From assembly GCF_900091315.1 (NCBI RefSeq), contig NZ_FLSP01000009.1, positions 62,001-126,000 of the forward strand: DNA of 64,000 nt. Reading direction: 5' to 3'. How positions within the stretch are numbered: position 1 is the first letter of the stretch; the number at the start of each line of letters is the position of its first letter. The notes beneath the pieces are model-generated. The model saw only the letters and a program-made list of their open reading frames with translations, was not told where the DNA came from and searched no databases. A program made the translations under genes and the position numbers. Shown here piece after piece: positions 53,713 through 63,347 of the stretch. This DNA is from Streptomyces sp. DI166 (GTDB taxonomy: Bacteria > Actinomycetota > Actinomycetes > Streptomycetales > Streptomycetaceae).

Positions 53713-53730
53713 CGTCGAAATTATTCGACG
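53713..53730. promoter_or_regulatory. CGTCGAA-ATTA-TTCGACG palindrome upstream of GH9
   Basis: The perfect seven-base-arm inverted repeat has an AT-rich centre, unusual here, and lies 91 bases before the GH9 start on the minus strand. GGGTCG and ACCC flank it and can extend pairing. It may be a second, non-CebR control site for the cellulase. Confidence 0.5.
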
Positions 53731-53768
53731 ACCCCTTCCCCGCGCCCCGGCGATGACCTACTCTCCTC

Positions 53769-53785
53769 GCTGTTACCGCTTCCAG
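53769..53785 (-). promoter_or_regulatory. CebR-like operator 1
   Basis: On the minus strand this reads CTGGAAGCGGTAACAGC. It matches the other two sites in the cluster in the shared core GGRAGCGSTAACAG. The known CebR consensus TGGGAGCGCTCCCA agrees in its left half. Shared intergenic position between GH9 (minus) and the sugar-binding gene (plus). Confidence 0.6.
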
Positions 53786-53878
53786 TCTCTGCACAGAAGC
53801 GAACGCCAGAACCGGCTGCAGCTGTGGCGTCACCCCAGGTGCATGGTGGTCCCGTGCTCAAAAACCCTTCCCCATCGG

Positions 53879-53895
53879 ACTGTTACCGCTCCCGG
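53879..53895 (-). promoter_or_regulatory. CebR-like operator 2, before the sugar-binding protein gene
   Basis: On the minus strand this reads CCGGGAGCGGTAACAGT, the same core as the sites at 53769 and 58518. It ends 33 bases before ATG 53928, where a bound LacI-type repressor would block the importer operon. The remainder of 53623-53927 holds no gene. Confidence 0.65.
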
Positions 53896-53927
53896 CAATT
53901 GCCTGGCGCGAGGAGAGGAACCGCGCA

Positions 53928-55208
53928 ATGAGACGACTCACGCGAACCTTGGCGGCACTGACGGCCGCGGCGTCCCTGACCGCACTGGCGGCCTGCGGGG
54001 GCGACGACGGCGACAGCGCGTCCGGGAAGACCACGCTGGTGATCAAGACGTTCGCCCAGTTCGGCTACGAGGACCTCTACAAGGAGTACGAGGCCGCGCA
54101 CCCCGATATCGAGATCAAGGAAGAGAACATCGCCAAGCTCGGCGACTACGCGCCCAAGCTCCAGCAGTGGATCGCCACCGGGAGCGGGGCGGGGGACATC
54201 GTGGCGATAGAGGAGGGCAACCTCAGCCAGTACATGACGACCCCGGATCAGTTCGTCAACCTGCTGGATCACGGCGCCGGGTCGCTGAAGGGCGAGTACC
54301 TGGACTGGAAGTGGGACCAGGCGCTGACGCAGGACGGCAAGCACCTGGTCGGCCTGGGCACGGACGTCGGCGCCCAGGGCATGTGCTACCGCACCGACCT
54401 GTTCGAGAAGGCCGGGCTGCCCACCGACCGGGACGAGGTCGGCGCCTTGTGGCCGACCTGGGACGACTACCTGGCCACCGGCAAGAAGTTCACCAAGGCC
54501 AAGACCGGCGCCCACTTCTTCGACTCGGCCGGCAGCGTCTACCAGAACATCCTGATGCAGCAGGGCGACCACACCTACTACGACACCGACAACGAGCTGG
54601 TCATCGACTCCAACCCGGCGGTCAAGGCGGCCTGGGACAAGACCACCGAGCTGGTCGACGCGGGCCTGTCGGGCAACATCACCCCGTGGAGCCCCCAGTG
54701 GAACGCGGGCTTCAAGAAGGGCACGTTCGCCACGATCCCCTGCCCCTCCTGGATGCTCGGCATGATCGAGCAGCAGTCCGGCGAGGAGAACGCCGGCAAG
54801 TGGGACGTGGCGAAGGTACCGGGCAACGGCGCCGTGCGCGGCGGCTCCTTCCTGGCCGTCCCCAAGCAGAGCGACCACCCCGAAGAGGCCGCGGACCTGG
54901 TGAAGTTCCTGACCAGCGCCAAGGGGCAGACCACCGCGTTCAAGGCGAAGGGCAACTTCCCCTCCGCGCTGAAGGCCATCGACAGCCCCGAGGTGAAGGA
55001 GTACAGCGCACCGTACTTCTCCGACGCCCCGGTCGGCGAGATCTTCGGTGAGAGCGTCAAGGCGCTCAAGCCGGTCTACCTCGGACCGCAGAACATCGCG
55101 ATCAACGACGCCGTCGTCGCCGCGCTGACCGCCGTGGAGCAGGGCAAGCTCTCGCCCGACAAGGCATGGGACAAGGCAGTCGCGGACGCCGAGCGCCTCG
55201 TCCGATAA
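53928..55208 (+). CDS. cebE: cellobiose/cellotriose-type ABC solute-binding lipoprotein (CebE-like)
   Basis: A 426-residue extracellular solute-binding protein (family 1). Lipobox LAAC with lipidated C23 after a 22-residue signal sequence; the mature part has the two-lobed sugar-binding pattern (WPTWDDYLATGKKF, YQNILMQQGD, PWSPQWNAGFKKGTFATIPCPSWM, KFLTSAKGQT). It captures sugars and passes them to the permeases. The neighbouring CebF/G-like permeases, beta-glucosidase, LacI repressor and secreted cellulases point to cello-oligosaccharides. Ribosome site GGAGAGGAA precedes the ATG. Confidence 0.9.
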   Translation: MRRLTRTLAALTAAASLTALAACGGDDGDSASGKTTLVIKTFAQFGYEDLYKEYEAAHPDIEIKEENIAKLGDYAPKLQQWIATGSGAGDIVAIEEGNLSQYMTTPDQFVNLLDHGAGSLKGEYLDWKWDQALTQDGKHLVGLGTDVGAQGMCYRTDLFEKAGLPTDRDEVGALWPTWDDYLATGKKFTKAKTGAHFFDSAGSVYQNILMQQGDHTYYDTDNELVIDSNPAVKAAWDKTTELVDAGLSGNITPWSPQWNAGFKKGTFATIPCPSWMLGMIEQQSGEENAGKWDVAKVPGNGAVRGGSFLAVPKQSDHPEEAADLVKFLTSAKGQTTAFKAKGNFPSALKAIDSPEVKEYSAPYFSDAPVGEIFGESVKALKPVYLGPQNIAINDAVVAALTAVEQGKLSPDKAWDKAVADAERLVR

Positions 55209-55327
55209 CCCCTGTGCCGCCGGGTGCGGCGGCTCTCCCACCGGCCGTACGCAGTGACGCCCCTGACCGGTTCACGCGTACCGCCCCCGCCGCCGCGCCC
55301 GGCCCATCGACCTCCGAAGGAACCACC

Positions 55328-56293
55328 TTGGCCACCCAACTCCGGCCGCGCCCCTCGGTCCGCGACGAGGCGCACGCCGACCCGCCACCCGAGAAGACCC
55401 GCGGAGGCCTGCTGTCCAGACTGGACAAGTCCGGCTCCCCCTACCTCTTCATCGCCCCCTTCTTCCTGCTGTTCGCCGTCTTCGGGCTGTACCCGCTCGG
55501 CTACACCGCCTGGGTCTCCCTGCACGACTGGCAGATGGGCGGGAAGGGCGACTTCGTCGGGCTCGACAACTACGCGGACCTCTTCGACGACCCCGACTTC
55601 TGGAACGCCACCGTCAACACGCTGGGCATGCTGGTCCTGGCCACCCTGCCCCAGCTGCTTCTGGCGCTGGTCATCGCGAATCTGCTCAACCAGAAGCTGC
55701 GGCACATGACGCTGCTGCGGCTGGGCATCCTGCTGCCGATCGTCACCTCGGTCGCGGCGGTGGGCATCGTCTTCAGCCAGATCTTCGACCGCGACGCCGG
55801 CATGGTGAACGGTCTACTGGACCTCATGGGCATCGATCCGGTGGACTGGCGTGCCGACAAGTGGTCGTCGTGGCTGGCCATTTCGGTGATGGTCGACTGG
55901 CGGTGGACCGGCTACAACGCGCTGATCTACCTCGCCGCCATGCAGTCGATCCCGCGCGAGCTGTACGAGGCGGCCGACCTGGACGGCGCGAGCCGCCGCC
56001 GACAGTTGTGGAGCATCACCGTCCCGATGATCCGCCCGGCGGTGATCTTCACGGTGATCTCCTCCACCATCCACGGCCTGCAACTGTTCACCGAGCCGCT
56101 CATCTTCGGCCAGGGCGGCGACGCGATCACCGGCGGCAGCCTGCGGCAGTTCCAGACCATGTCGATGTTCATGTTCGAGAAGGCCTTCAAGAACTTCGAC
56201 TACGGATACGGCTCCGCCGTCGCCTGGATGATCTTCCTCATCATCCTGCTGCTGACGGTCGTCAACTACCTGCTCGTGCGAAGGATGAAGTGA
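55328..56293 (+). CDS. cebF: sugar ABC transporter permease (CebF-like)
   Basis: A 321-residue inner-membrane subunit with six helices after a polar N-terminus (about 42-62, 105-127, 140-160, 193-213, 236-260, 290-312). The binding-protein-dependent transport EAA loop is [27 protein letters not shown], which docks to the ATPase. TTG 55328 is chosen because GAAGGA stands seven bases upstream; earlier in-frame codons lie in the poorly biased spacer. The partner permease overlaps its stop. Confidence 0.92.
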   Translation: MATQLRPRPSVRDEAHADPPPEKTRGGLLSRLDKSGSPYLFIAPFFLLFAVFGLYPLGYTAWVSLHDWQMGGKGDFVGLDNYADLFDDPDFWNATVNTLGMLVLATLPQLLLALVIANLLNQKLRHMTLLRLGILLPIVTSVAAVGIVFSQIFDRDAGMVNGLLDLMGIDPVDWRADKWSSWLAISVMVDWRWTGYNALIYLAAMQSIPRELYEAADLDGASRRRQLWSITVPMIRPAVIFTVISSTIHGLQLFTEPLIFGQGGDAITGGSLRQFQTMSMFMFEKAFKNFDYGYGSAVAWMIFLIILLLTVVNYLLVRRMK

Positions 56294-57120
56294 CCGTGCG
56301 CAAGTCCTCCTCACCCCTGGTCTATGTAACCCTGCTGGCCGCCATCGCACTGTCCGCCTTCCCGCTGTACTGGCTGTTCGTCGTCGCCAGCCGCTCCAAC
56401 GACGTGGTCGGCGACTGGCCGCCGCCGCTGGTGCCGGGCGGCAACCTGTTCGACAACATGAACCGGCTCTTCGAGGCCGAGAACGCCCACTTCCTCAAGG
56501 GCATGGTGAACTCCGCGATCGCCTCGCTGACCATCACCGTCTCAGTGGTGTTCTTCAGCACGCTGGCCGGGTTCGCCTTCGCCAAGCTCCGCTTCCGGGG
56601 CAAGAACTTCCTGCTCATCGCGATTCTCGGGACCATGATGGTCCCGGTGCAGATGGGCATCATCCCGCTGTACATGATCATGGTGGAGTTCGGCTGGACC
56701 AACCAACTCCAGGCCGTCATCGTCCCGTTCCTGGTCTCCGCCTTCGGCGTCTTCCTGATGCGCCAGTACGCCGAGCGCGCCGTGCCCGACGAACTCATCG
56801 AGGCCGCCCGCGTGGACGGCTGCTCCACCTTCCGCATCTACTGGACGGTCGTCCTGCCCGCCCTGCGCCCCGGCGCGGGTGTGCTCGCCCTGTTCACGTT
56901 CATGGGCGCGTGGAACGAGTTCCTGTGGCCCCTCGCCGTCCTCGAACAGGACAACCCCACCGTCCAGTTCGCCCTCAACCAGCTGTCCACCGGCTACTAC
57001 ACCGACTACACCCTGATGTTCTCCGGAGCCCTCGTCGCGACCCTGCCGCTGCTCGTGGTCTTCGTCATCTCCGGCCGCCAGATCATTGGCGGCATCATGG
57101 AAGGAGCCGTGAAGGCGTGA
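56290..57120 (+). CDS. cebG: sugar ABC transporter permease (CebG-like)
   Basis: A 276-residue permease with six helices and the EAA loop [27 protein letters not shown]. Pairs with the CebF-like subunit. The start is GTG 56290, overlapping the upstream stop (GTGA). No ATPase gene follows. In Streptomyces the shared ATPase MsiK usually serves such importers, and it would have to be encoded elsewhere. Confidence 0.92.
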   Translation: MTVRKSSSPLVYVTLLAAIALSAFPLYWLFVVASRSNDVVGDWPPPLVPGGNLFDNMNRLFEAENAHFLKGMVNSAIASLTITVSVVFFSTLAGFAFAKLRFRGKNFLLIAILGTMMVPVQMGIIPLYMIMVEFGWTNQLQAVIVPFLVSAFGVFLMRQYAERAVPDELIEAARVDGCSTFRIYWTVVLPALRPGAGVLALFTFMGAWNEFLWPLAVLEQDNPTVQFALNQLSTGYYTDYTLMFSGALVATLPLLVVFVISGRQIIGGIMEGAVKA

Positions 57121-58481
57121 GCACCGCCACCGAGCCCGGCCTGTCCCAGACCCGGTTGTTCCCCGAGCACTTCGTGTGGGGCGCGGCCACCTCCAGCTAC
57201 CAGATCGAGGGCGCCGTCACCGAGGACGGGCGCGGCCCCTCCATCTGGGACACCTTCTCCGCGACGCCCGGCGCCGTCGACGGCGGCGACACCGGCGCCG
57301 TCGCCACCGACCACTACCACCGCTACCGCGACGACGTCGCCCTGATGGCCGGAATGGGCCTGGGCGCCTACCGGTTCTCCATCGCCTGGCCCCGCATCCA
57401 GCCGGACGGCACGGGCCCGGTCAACCAGCCCGGACTGGACTTCTACCGCAGGCTCACGGACACCCTGCTGGAACACGGCGTCGAGCCGTGGCCGACCCTG
57501 TACCACTGGGACCTGCCGCAGCCGCTGGAGGACGCGGGCGGCTGGCCCGTACGCGACACCGCGCTGCGCTTCGCCGACTACGCCTGCGCCGTCCATGACG
57601 CGCTGGGCGACCGGATCGGGCACTGGACCACCCTCAACGAGCCATGGTGCTCGGCCTTCCTCGGCTACGCCACCGGCCGCCACGCCCCCGGCCGCCGCGA
57701 ACCGGCAGCCGCGCTGCGCGCCGCCCACCACCTGCTGCTCGGGCACGGCCTTGCGCTCCAGGCCATGCCGGAGGCACAGGCCGGCATCACGCTGAACCTC
57801 ACCGACGTACGCGCCCTCAGCACCCGGATCGAGGACGTGGACGCGGCCCGGCGCATCGACGGCATGCAGAACCGCCTCTTCCTCGACCCGCTGCTGCGCG
57901 GCGCCTACCCCGAGGACGTCCTGGACGACACCCGCGAACTGGGCGCACCCGACTACGTACGCGACGGCGACCTGGCCGCGATCTCCACGCCGCTGGACTT
58001 CCTGGGCGTCAACTACTACTCGCCCATGCTGGTGGCGGCCTCCGACACCGCCCAGAACCACGCCTACCCGGGGTCTTCGTACGTGCGGACGGTCGACGGC
58101 GGACGTCCCAAGACCGCCATGGGCTGGGAGATCGACGCGGAGGGCCTGCTCACGCTGCTGACGCGGCTGCACACCGAGCATCCGTCGCTGCCGCTGTACG
58201 TCACCGAGAACGGTGCCGCGGTCGACGAGGGGCTGCGGGACACCACCAGGATCGGCTACCTCGACAGCCACATCGGGGCCTGCGCCCGCGCCCTTGCCGC
58301 GGGCGTCGACCTGCGCGGCTACTTCGTCTGGTCCCTGCTGGACAACTTCGAGTGGTCCTTCGGCTACCGTCACCGCTTCGGGCTGGTGCACGTCGACTAC
58401 GCGACCCAGGAGCGCACCCTGAAGGAGAGCGCCCACTGGTACGCCCGTCTCATTCGCGACGCCCGTGGCGGGGCGGGGTGA
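57117..58481 (+). CDS. bglC: family 1 beta-glucosidase (BglC-like)
   Basis: A 454-residue GH1 enzyme: [15 protein letters not shown] at 19-33, general acid/base E175 in TLNEPW, nucleophile E364 in YVTENGAA, and the [17 protein letters not shown] glucose-binding segment. There is no signal peptide, so it splits imported cellobiose or cellotriose to glucose in the cytoplasm. GTG 57117 overlaps the stop of the CebG-like gene. Retaining mechanism expected. Confidence 0.94.
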   Translation: MSTATEPGLSQTRLFPEHFVWGAATSSYQIEGAVTEDGRGPSIWDTFSATPGAVDGGDTGAVATDHYHRYRDDVALMAGMGLGAYRFSIAWPRIQPDGTGPVNQPGLDFYRRLTDTLLEHGVEPWPTLYHWDLPQPLEDAGGWPVRDTALRFADYACAVHDALGDRIGHWTTLNEPWCSAFLGYATGRHAPGRREPAAALRAAHHLLLGHGLALQAMPEAQAGITLNLTDVRALSTRIEDVDAARRIDGMQNRLFLDPLLRGAYPEDVLDDTRELGAPDYVRDGDLAAISTPLDFLGVNYYSPMLVAASDTAQNHAYPGSSYVRTVDGGRPKTAMGWEIDAEGLLTLLTRLHTEHPSLPLYVTENGAAVDEGLRDTTRIGYLDSHIGACARALAAGVDLRGYFVWSLLDNFEWSFGYRHRFGLVHVDYATQERTLKESAHWYARLIRDARGGAG

Positions 58482-58517
58482 GCGACGGTGTACGGCGGCA
58501 GATGCGGTCCCGCTATG

Positions 58518-58533
58518 TTGGGAGCGCTAACAG
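58518..58533 (+). promoter_or_regulatory. CebR-like operator 3, before the LacI repressor gene
   Basis: TTGGGAGCGCTAACAG contains the left half of the CebR consensus TGGGAGCGCTCCCA and shares the GGAGCG-TAACAG core with the two sites upstream of the importer genes. It lies 43 bases before the repressor ATG, so the repressor probably controls its own synthesis. Confidence 0.7.
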
Positions 58534-58575
58534 TGCAGGTGGATTCGTGAACCAGGGGATCGAGGGCGGTAAGAG

Positions 58576-59577
58576 ATGAGCAGTCGGCAGCCCACACTCG
58601 ACGAGGTGGCCGAGCTTGCCGGTGTGTCACGCGGGACGGTGTCCCGGGTGCTCAACAACCACCCGCACGTCAGCAAGAAGGCCCTGGAGGCGGTCCGCGC
58701 CGCCATCGACGAACTTGGCTACGTCCCCAGCGCCGCCGCCCGCTCCCTGGCCACCCAGCGGCGCGGCGCGGTCGTCCTGGCGATCTCCAGCGACGATCCG
58801 GCGCTGTTCGCGAACCAGTTCTTCGCCGAGGTGATCGCCGGGGTGAACGCCGTCATCGAGGAGTCCGACCTGGAGCTCCTGCTGGTCATGGCCGCCACCG
58901 AGCGCGGCCGTGACCGCCTCACCCGGATCCTGCAGTCCCGTGGCGCGGACGGGGTGATGCTGCTGGCCCTGCGGGAGAACGACCCCCTGGCCAAGGTCGC
59001 GGAGGGCGGCGGCATCCCGGTCGTCTACGGCGGCCGGCCACTGGAGCGGGCGCCGCAGCACTACATTGACGCCGACAACCGGGGCGGCGCCCGGGAGGCC
59101 GCGGAGTACCTCATCGCCAGCGGCCGCCGGGCCATCGCCACGATCACCGGCCCGCAGGACATGCACGTGGGTGTCTCCCGTTACCTGGGGTTCCGGGAGG
59201 CGTTGGCGCTGGCCGGTCTCCCGGCCCACCGGGTGGTGCACGCGGACTTCAGCGAGGCGGGCGGGGCCGCGGCGATGGAGCAACTGCTCGACGAGCACCC
59301 GGATCTGGACGCGGTGTTCGTCGCCTCGGACGCCATGGCCGCCTCGGCCCTGCGCGTGCTGCGCGAGCGCGGTCGCCGGGTGCCGGAGGACGTCGCCGTG
59401 GTCGGTTTCAACGACATCGTGACCGCCCAGCACACCCATCCCGCCCTGACCACGGTCCGCCAGCCCATCGAGGCCCTCGGCCGCGAGATGACCCGCATGC
59501 TGCTGCGCCTCATCAACGACGAGAAGCCCACGCCGCTGATCCTCCCGACCCACTTGGTGATCAGGGAATCGGCCTGA
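58576..59577 (+). CDS. cebR: LacI-family repressor (CebR-like)
   Basis: A 333-residue regulator with an N-terminal LacI helix-turn-helix (PTLDEVAELAGVSRGTVSRVLNNHPHVSKK; YVPSAAARSLA hinge helix at about 49-59) and a periplasmic-binding-like effector domain (about 62-333; FNDIVTAQHTHPALTTVRQP). CebR homologues are released from DNA by cellobiose or cellotriose. Position after bglC and three matching operators support this role. AGAG lies before ATG 58576. Confidence 0.92.
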   Translation: MSSRQPTLDEVAELAGVSRGTVSRVLNNHPHVSKKALEAVRAAIDELGYVPSAAARSLATQRRGAVVLAISSDDPALFANQFFAEVIAGVNAVIEESDLELLLVMAATERGRDRLTRILQSRGADGVMLLALRENDPLAKVAEGGGIPVVYGGRPLERAPQHYIDADNRGGAREAAEYLIASGRRAIATITGPQDMHVGVSRYLGFREALALAGLPAHRVVHADFSEAGGAAAMEQLLDEHPDLDAVFVASDAMAASALRVLRERGRRVPEDVAVVGFNDIVTAQHTHPALTTVRQPIEALGREMTRMLLRLINDEKPTPLILPTHLVIRESA

Positions 59578-59645
59578 GCGGGCGGGCCCGCCCGCACCGC
59601 GCCGGGCGGGCGGGTCCGCACCCTCGCGACGACCACGGAGTGTCC

Positions 59646-61573
59646 ATGCACCCGCCCCTGCGGCATGCCCCCATACCGTCCCCGCGGCTCCCCGACCCCG
59701 ACCCGGCACTCAGCCCGTACACCGGCTTCACCCGCGCGCACTGGCAGGCCGTGGCCGACGGTCTGCTGACCGCCGCCTGGCGCTGGGCCACCCCGGGCCG
59801 CGCCCTGCTCGACCTGCCGGGCCGACCCTCGGCGTCGGGCACCCGCTCCGACGGGCTGGAGGGCTACGCGCGCACCTTCCTGGCCGCCGCCTTCCGTGTC
59901 GCCGGGGCCGACGGCGCCGACCCGCACGGCTGGCTGGGCCGCTACGCGGACGGGCTGGCCGCCGGTACCCGGACGCCCGGACGCGACGACGAGGAGTCCT
60001 GGCCGCTCATCCGCGACATCCACGTGCAGGGCCAGCCCATGGTCGAGTCCGCGTCCGTGGCACTGGGACTGCAGCTGACCCGCCCCTGGCTCTGGGACCG
60101 CCTGGACCCGGAGGTGCAGGACCGCGCCGAGCGCTGGCTGCGCGACGCGCTCCGGCACACCCCTCCCCCAACAACTGGTACCTGTTCCCCTTCACCGTCG
60201 CCTCCTTCCTGGAGTCGGTCGGCCGGGGCGACAAGGAGACCGCACGCGCCCGCGAGCGCGGACTGGAACTGCTGGAGGGCTGGTACCAGGGCGAGGGCTG
60301 GTACTCCGACGGCGACGGCCGCGCCTACGACCACTACAACGGCTGGGCGCTGCACCTGTACCCGATGCTCCAGGCGCACCTGACCCAGGACCCCGACCTC
60401 CTGAACACCTACGGCCCCCGCCTGCGCGCCCACCTGGACAGCCTCGCCCTGCTCTTCGCCGCCGACGGCGCGCCGGTCCACTTCGGCCGGTCCCTCACGT
60501 ACCGCTTCGCCACGGCCTCCGCCGTGGCCCTCGGCGCCGTGACCGGCCACACCCCGCTGGCGCCGGGCGTCTCGCGCCACCTGGCGAGCGCGTGTCTGAA
60601 GTACTTCCTCGACCGTGGCGCCGTGGACTCCCGGGGCCTGCTGACCCTGGGCTGGCACGGCCCGCACGCCGCCACCGTGCAGCCCTACTCGGGCCCCGCC
60701 TCTCCGTACTGGGCGTCGAAGGCGTTCGTGGCGCTGCTCGCCGACGAGGACCACCCCCTGTGGACCGCCCGCGAGACACCCCTGCCCGTGCAGGAGCGCG
60801 ACCAGGTGCGCGCCCTGGCCGGTCCCGGTCTGCTGATCCACGGCACGGCGTCCGACGGCATCGTCCGTCTGCACAACCACGGCAGCGATCACGTCCGCCC
60901 CGAGGAAGGGGAGTCGGCCGCCGCCGCGGACCCCCTGTACGCCCGCTTCGCCTACTCGACCCACACCGGCCCCACATCGCAGAGCAACGCGGGTGACAAC
61001 CACCTGGCCCTCGTCCTGCACGGCGGAACCGGCCGCAGCGTGCGCCGCCGCATCCGTCCGCTGGGAGCGGGAGTCGACGGCACCCGGGGCTGGGCCGCGT
61101 CCCGTCATCTGCCCGTCTTCCCCGACGGCCCGCCCCTCGTGCCCGGGCTGCGCGTGGAGAGCGTCACCGTCGTACGCGGCCCGTACGAGCTGCGGGTCCA
61201 CCGGGTCCTGGGCGGTCCGCCCAACGCCCGTGCGGAACAGACCGGTTGGGCCACCGGACCGGACGGCACCCCGGTATCGGAGCTGCACCCGCTCCTCGGC
61301 TGGGACCGGCGGGACACGGTCCGCGCACCGCAGGGCACCGCGTACACCCCGTGGGCGACCTTGCCCCGTCTGAGCGGGGAGGCGAGCGGCACCCGCGTCT
61401 ACGCGGCCGTCGCCACCCTCACCGCCGAATCACCCGCCGTACGCGCGGCGGCGGCCGTCACCGAAGTGACGACCGCCGCCGACGAACTCCGCGTGACCTG
61501 GTACGACGACACGGTGACCCGCGTCGCGTTCACGCCCCAGGTGCGGGTGACGTGGTCCGGAGGGCCCGGCTAG
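59646..61573 (+). pseudogene. DUF2264 family protein, broken by one frameshift
   Basis: The frame from ATG 59646 follows the DUF2264 family (YTGFTRAHWQAVADGLLTAA, HVQGQPMVESASVALGLQL) to about 60165. It then leaves the family, while PNNWYLFPFTVASFLESVG and the rest (LHLYPMLQAHLTQDPDLLNT, LGWHGPHAATVQPYSGPASP) continue in the next frame to TAG 61573. Adding one C to the C5 run at 60165-60169 gives a single 642-residue protein of normal length. DUF2264 proteins look like (alpha/alpha)-barrel polysaccharide-active enzymes of unknown reaction. Position behind cebR suggests plant-polymer use. GGAG precedes the ATG. Confidence 0.85.
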
Positions 61574-62763
61574 GCCCGACCTGCCACGGCGGGCTCACCA
61601 ACGCCCGCACCCGCCTCGCCGCACCCGTCGCCGAGCGCCGCGTCCAGGTCCGCCCACAGGTCCTCGACGTCCTCCAGGCCGACCGACATCCGCAGCAGCC
61701 GGTCGCTGACCCCGGCGTTCCGCCGGTCCCCCGCGTCCACGATGCGGTGGCTGATGGACGCCGGGTGCTGGATGAGGGTGTCCACGCTGCCGAGGCTGAC
61801 CGCCGGGGTGATCAGGCGGACCGAGGAGATGACCTCGTGCGGATCGCCGGCCACCTCGAAGGCGACCATCGCACCGCCGATGCTCGGGTAGTGCACGCGG
61901 GTCACGCGCGGGTCGGCGGCCAGCCGCCGCGTCAGTTCGGCGGCGGTCGCCGACGCCGCGCGGACCCGTACCGGCAGGGTCGACAGACCCCGCAGCAAGA
62001 GGTAGCCGGCAAGCGGGTGCAGCACGCCACCGGTGGCGAACCGGATCTGGCGCAGCCGTCCGGCCAGTTCCTCGTCGCAGGCCACGACGCCCGCGAGCAC
62101 GTCGCCGTGGCCGCCGAGGTACTTGGTGGCGCTGTGCAGCACCAGCCGCGCGCCCTGTTCGGCGGGGCGCTGGAGGACGGGGGTGGCGAAGGTGTTGTCG
62201 ACCAGGAGCGGGACCGAGCCGCAGGCGTGGGCGACCGCGCGCAGGTCGATCTCGGCCAGGGTCGGGTTGGCCGGGGACTCCACCATCACCAGACCGGTGT
62301 CGGGGCGCAGGGCGTCCTCGACCCCCGCCGGATCGGTCCAGGTCACCTCGGTGCCGAGCAGCCCGGCGGTGAGCAGGTGGTCGCTGCACCCGTACAGGGG
62401 GCGGACGGCGACGACATGGCGCAGGCCCATCGCGGAGCGGGCCAGCAAAACCGCGCTGAGCGCCGCCATACCGCTGGCGAAGGCGACGGCCGACTCGGTG
62501 CCCTCAAGACGGGCGAGGGCGGTCTCGAAGCGGGCGACGGTGGGATTGCCGAGCCGACCGTAGATCGGGGGTCCGTCCAGGGTCGGCTCGGCGCCGGTCT
62601 CGGCGAAGGCGTCGATCCGGGCTGCCTCGGCGCGGCTGTCGTGGGAGGGGTAGGTCGTGGACAGGTCGATCGGCGCGGCGTGCAGGCCAAGGGCGGCGAG
62701 GTCTTCGCGGCCGGCGTGCACGGCTTCGGTGGCCAGGGCTCTCGATCGCACAGGGGTCTCCAT
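61570..62763 (-). CDS. trans-sulfuration-type PLP enzyme (cystathionine gamma-lyase/synthase family)
   Basis: A 397-residue Cys/Met-metabolism PLP enzyme: STTYPS, YGRLGNPTVARFE (68-80), ASGMAA, PLP-phosphate contacts, D189 in LLVDNTFATP and PLP lysine K214 in HSATKYLGGHGD. Members perform gamma- or beta-elimination or replacement on cystathionine, homocysteine or methionine; which one cannot be told here. It is divergent from an Lrp regulator that probably controls it. Its TAG stop shares the CTAG tetranucleotide with the stop of the convergent DUF2264 gene. Confidence 0.9.
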   Translation of the reverse strand: METPVRSRALATEAVHAGREDLAALGLHAAPIDLSTTYPSHDSRAEAARIDAFAETGAEPTLDGPPIYGRLGNPTVARFETALARLEGTESAVAFASGMAALSAVLLARSAMGLRHVVAVRPLYGCSDHLLTAGLLGTEVTWTDPAGVEDALRPDTGLVMVESPANPTLAEIDLRAVAHACGSVPLLVDNTFATPVLQRPAEQGARLVLHSATKYLGGHGDVLAGVVACDEELAGRLRQIRFATGGVLHPLAGYLLLRGLSTLPVRVRAASATAAELTRRLAADPRVTRVHYPSIGGAMVAFEVAGDPHEVISSVRLITPAVSLGSVDTLIQHPASISHRIVDAGDRRNAGVSDRLLRMSVGLEDVEDLWADLDAALGDGCGEAGAGVGEPAVAGRA

Positions 62764-62799
62764 GCGCGGAAGAGTGAACGCCGACCGGGTCACAGGAGT

Positions 62800-62824
62800 C
62801 GAACACCGTGCTACGTTCGGCCAG
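62800..62824 (+). promoter_or_regulatory. putative leaderless promoter and dyad for the Lrp gene
   Basis: CGAAC (62800) and GTTCG (62815) form a five-base-arm dyad. TACGTT (62812-62817) is a -10-like hexamer ending seven bases before GTG 62824, which has no Shine-Dalgarno. The dyad covers the -10 and would suit autoregulation. Confidence 0.4.
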
Positions 62825-63315
62825 TGGCCGAATCTGTCGTACTGGATCCGGTGGATCTCCATCTGCTGCGGCTGCTGCAGAACGACGCCCGGATGACCTA
62901 CCGGGATCTCGCCGCTCAGGTCGGGGTCGCACCGTCGACCTGCCTGGACCGGGTGACCCGGCTGCGGCGGGCCGGGGTGATTCTCGGCCATCAGCTGCGG
63001 CTGGATCCGGCGAAGCTCGGGCGTGGACTGCAGGCGCTGCTGTCGGTGCAGGTCAGACCGCATCGGCGGGAGCTGGTGGGGCCGTTCGTGGAGCGGATCA
63101 GGGCGCTTCCGGAGTCGCTGACCGTCTTCCATCTCACCGGGCCCGACGACTATCTGGTGCATGTCGCGGTCAGGGACATGACCGACTTGCAGCGCCTGGT
63201 GCTGGACGAGTTCACGGCGCACCGGGAAGTGGCGCGCGTCGAGACCCGGCTGATCTTCCAGAAGTGGGACTGCGGGCCCCTGCTCCCGCCTTCGCCCACG
63301 GCTCAATCCGGGTGA
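62824..63315 (+). CDS. Lrp/AsnC-family regulator
   Basis: This 163-residue regulator has a helix-turn-helix at about 8-55 (LDPVDLHLLRLLQNDARMTY, DLAAQVGVAPSTCLDRVTRLRRAGVI) and a RAM ligand domain at about 70-145 (VFHLTGPDDYLVHVAVRD). It is divergent from the trans-sulfuration enzyme with only 60 bases between, so both promoters overlap. It most likely senses an amino acid and regulates that enzyme. GTG 62824 may start a leaderless transcript. Confidence 0.9.
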   Translation: MAESVVLDPVDLHLLRLLQNDARMTYRDLAAQVGVAPSTCLDRVTRLRRAGVILGHQLRLDPAKLGRGLQALLSVQVRPHRRELVGPFVERIRALPESLTVFHLTGPDDYLVHVAVRDMTDLQRLVLDEFTAHREVARVETRLIFQKWDCGPLLPPSPTAQSG

Positions 63316-63347
63316 CGTCCACAGACCGTCGTACGAGGATGGTCGCC

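Noticed and set aside
53928..57120. A transporter ATPase encoded within the sugar importer operon
   Set aside because: No Walker motifs occur between 53928 and 59577; the importer must use an ATPase encoded elsewhere.
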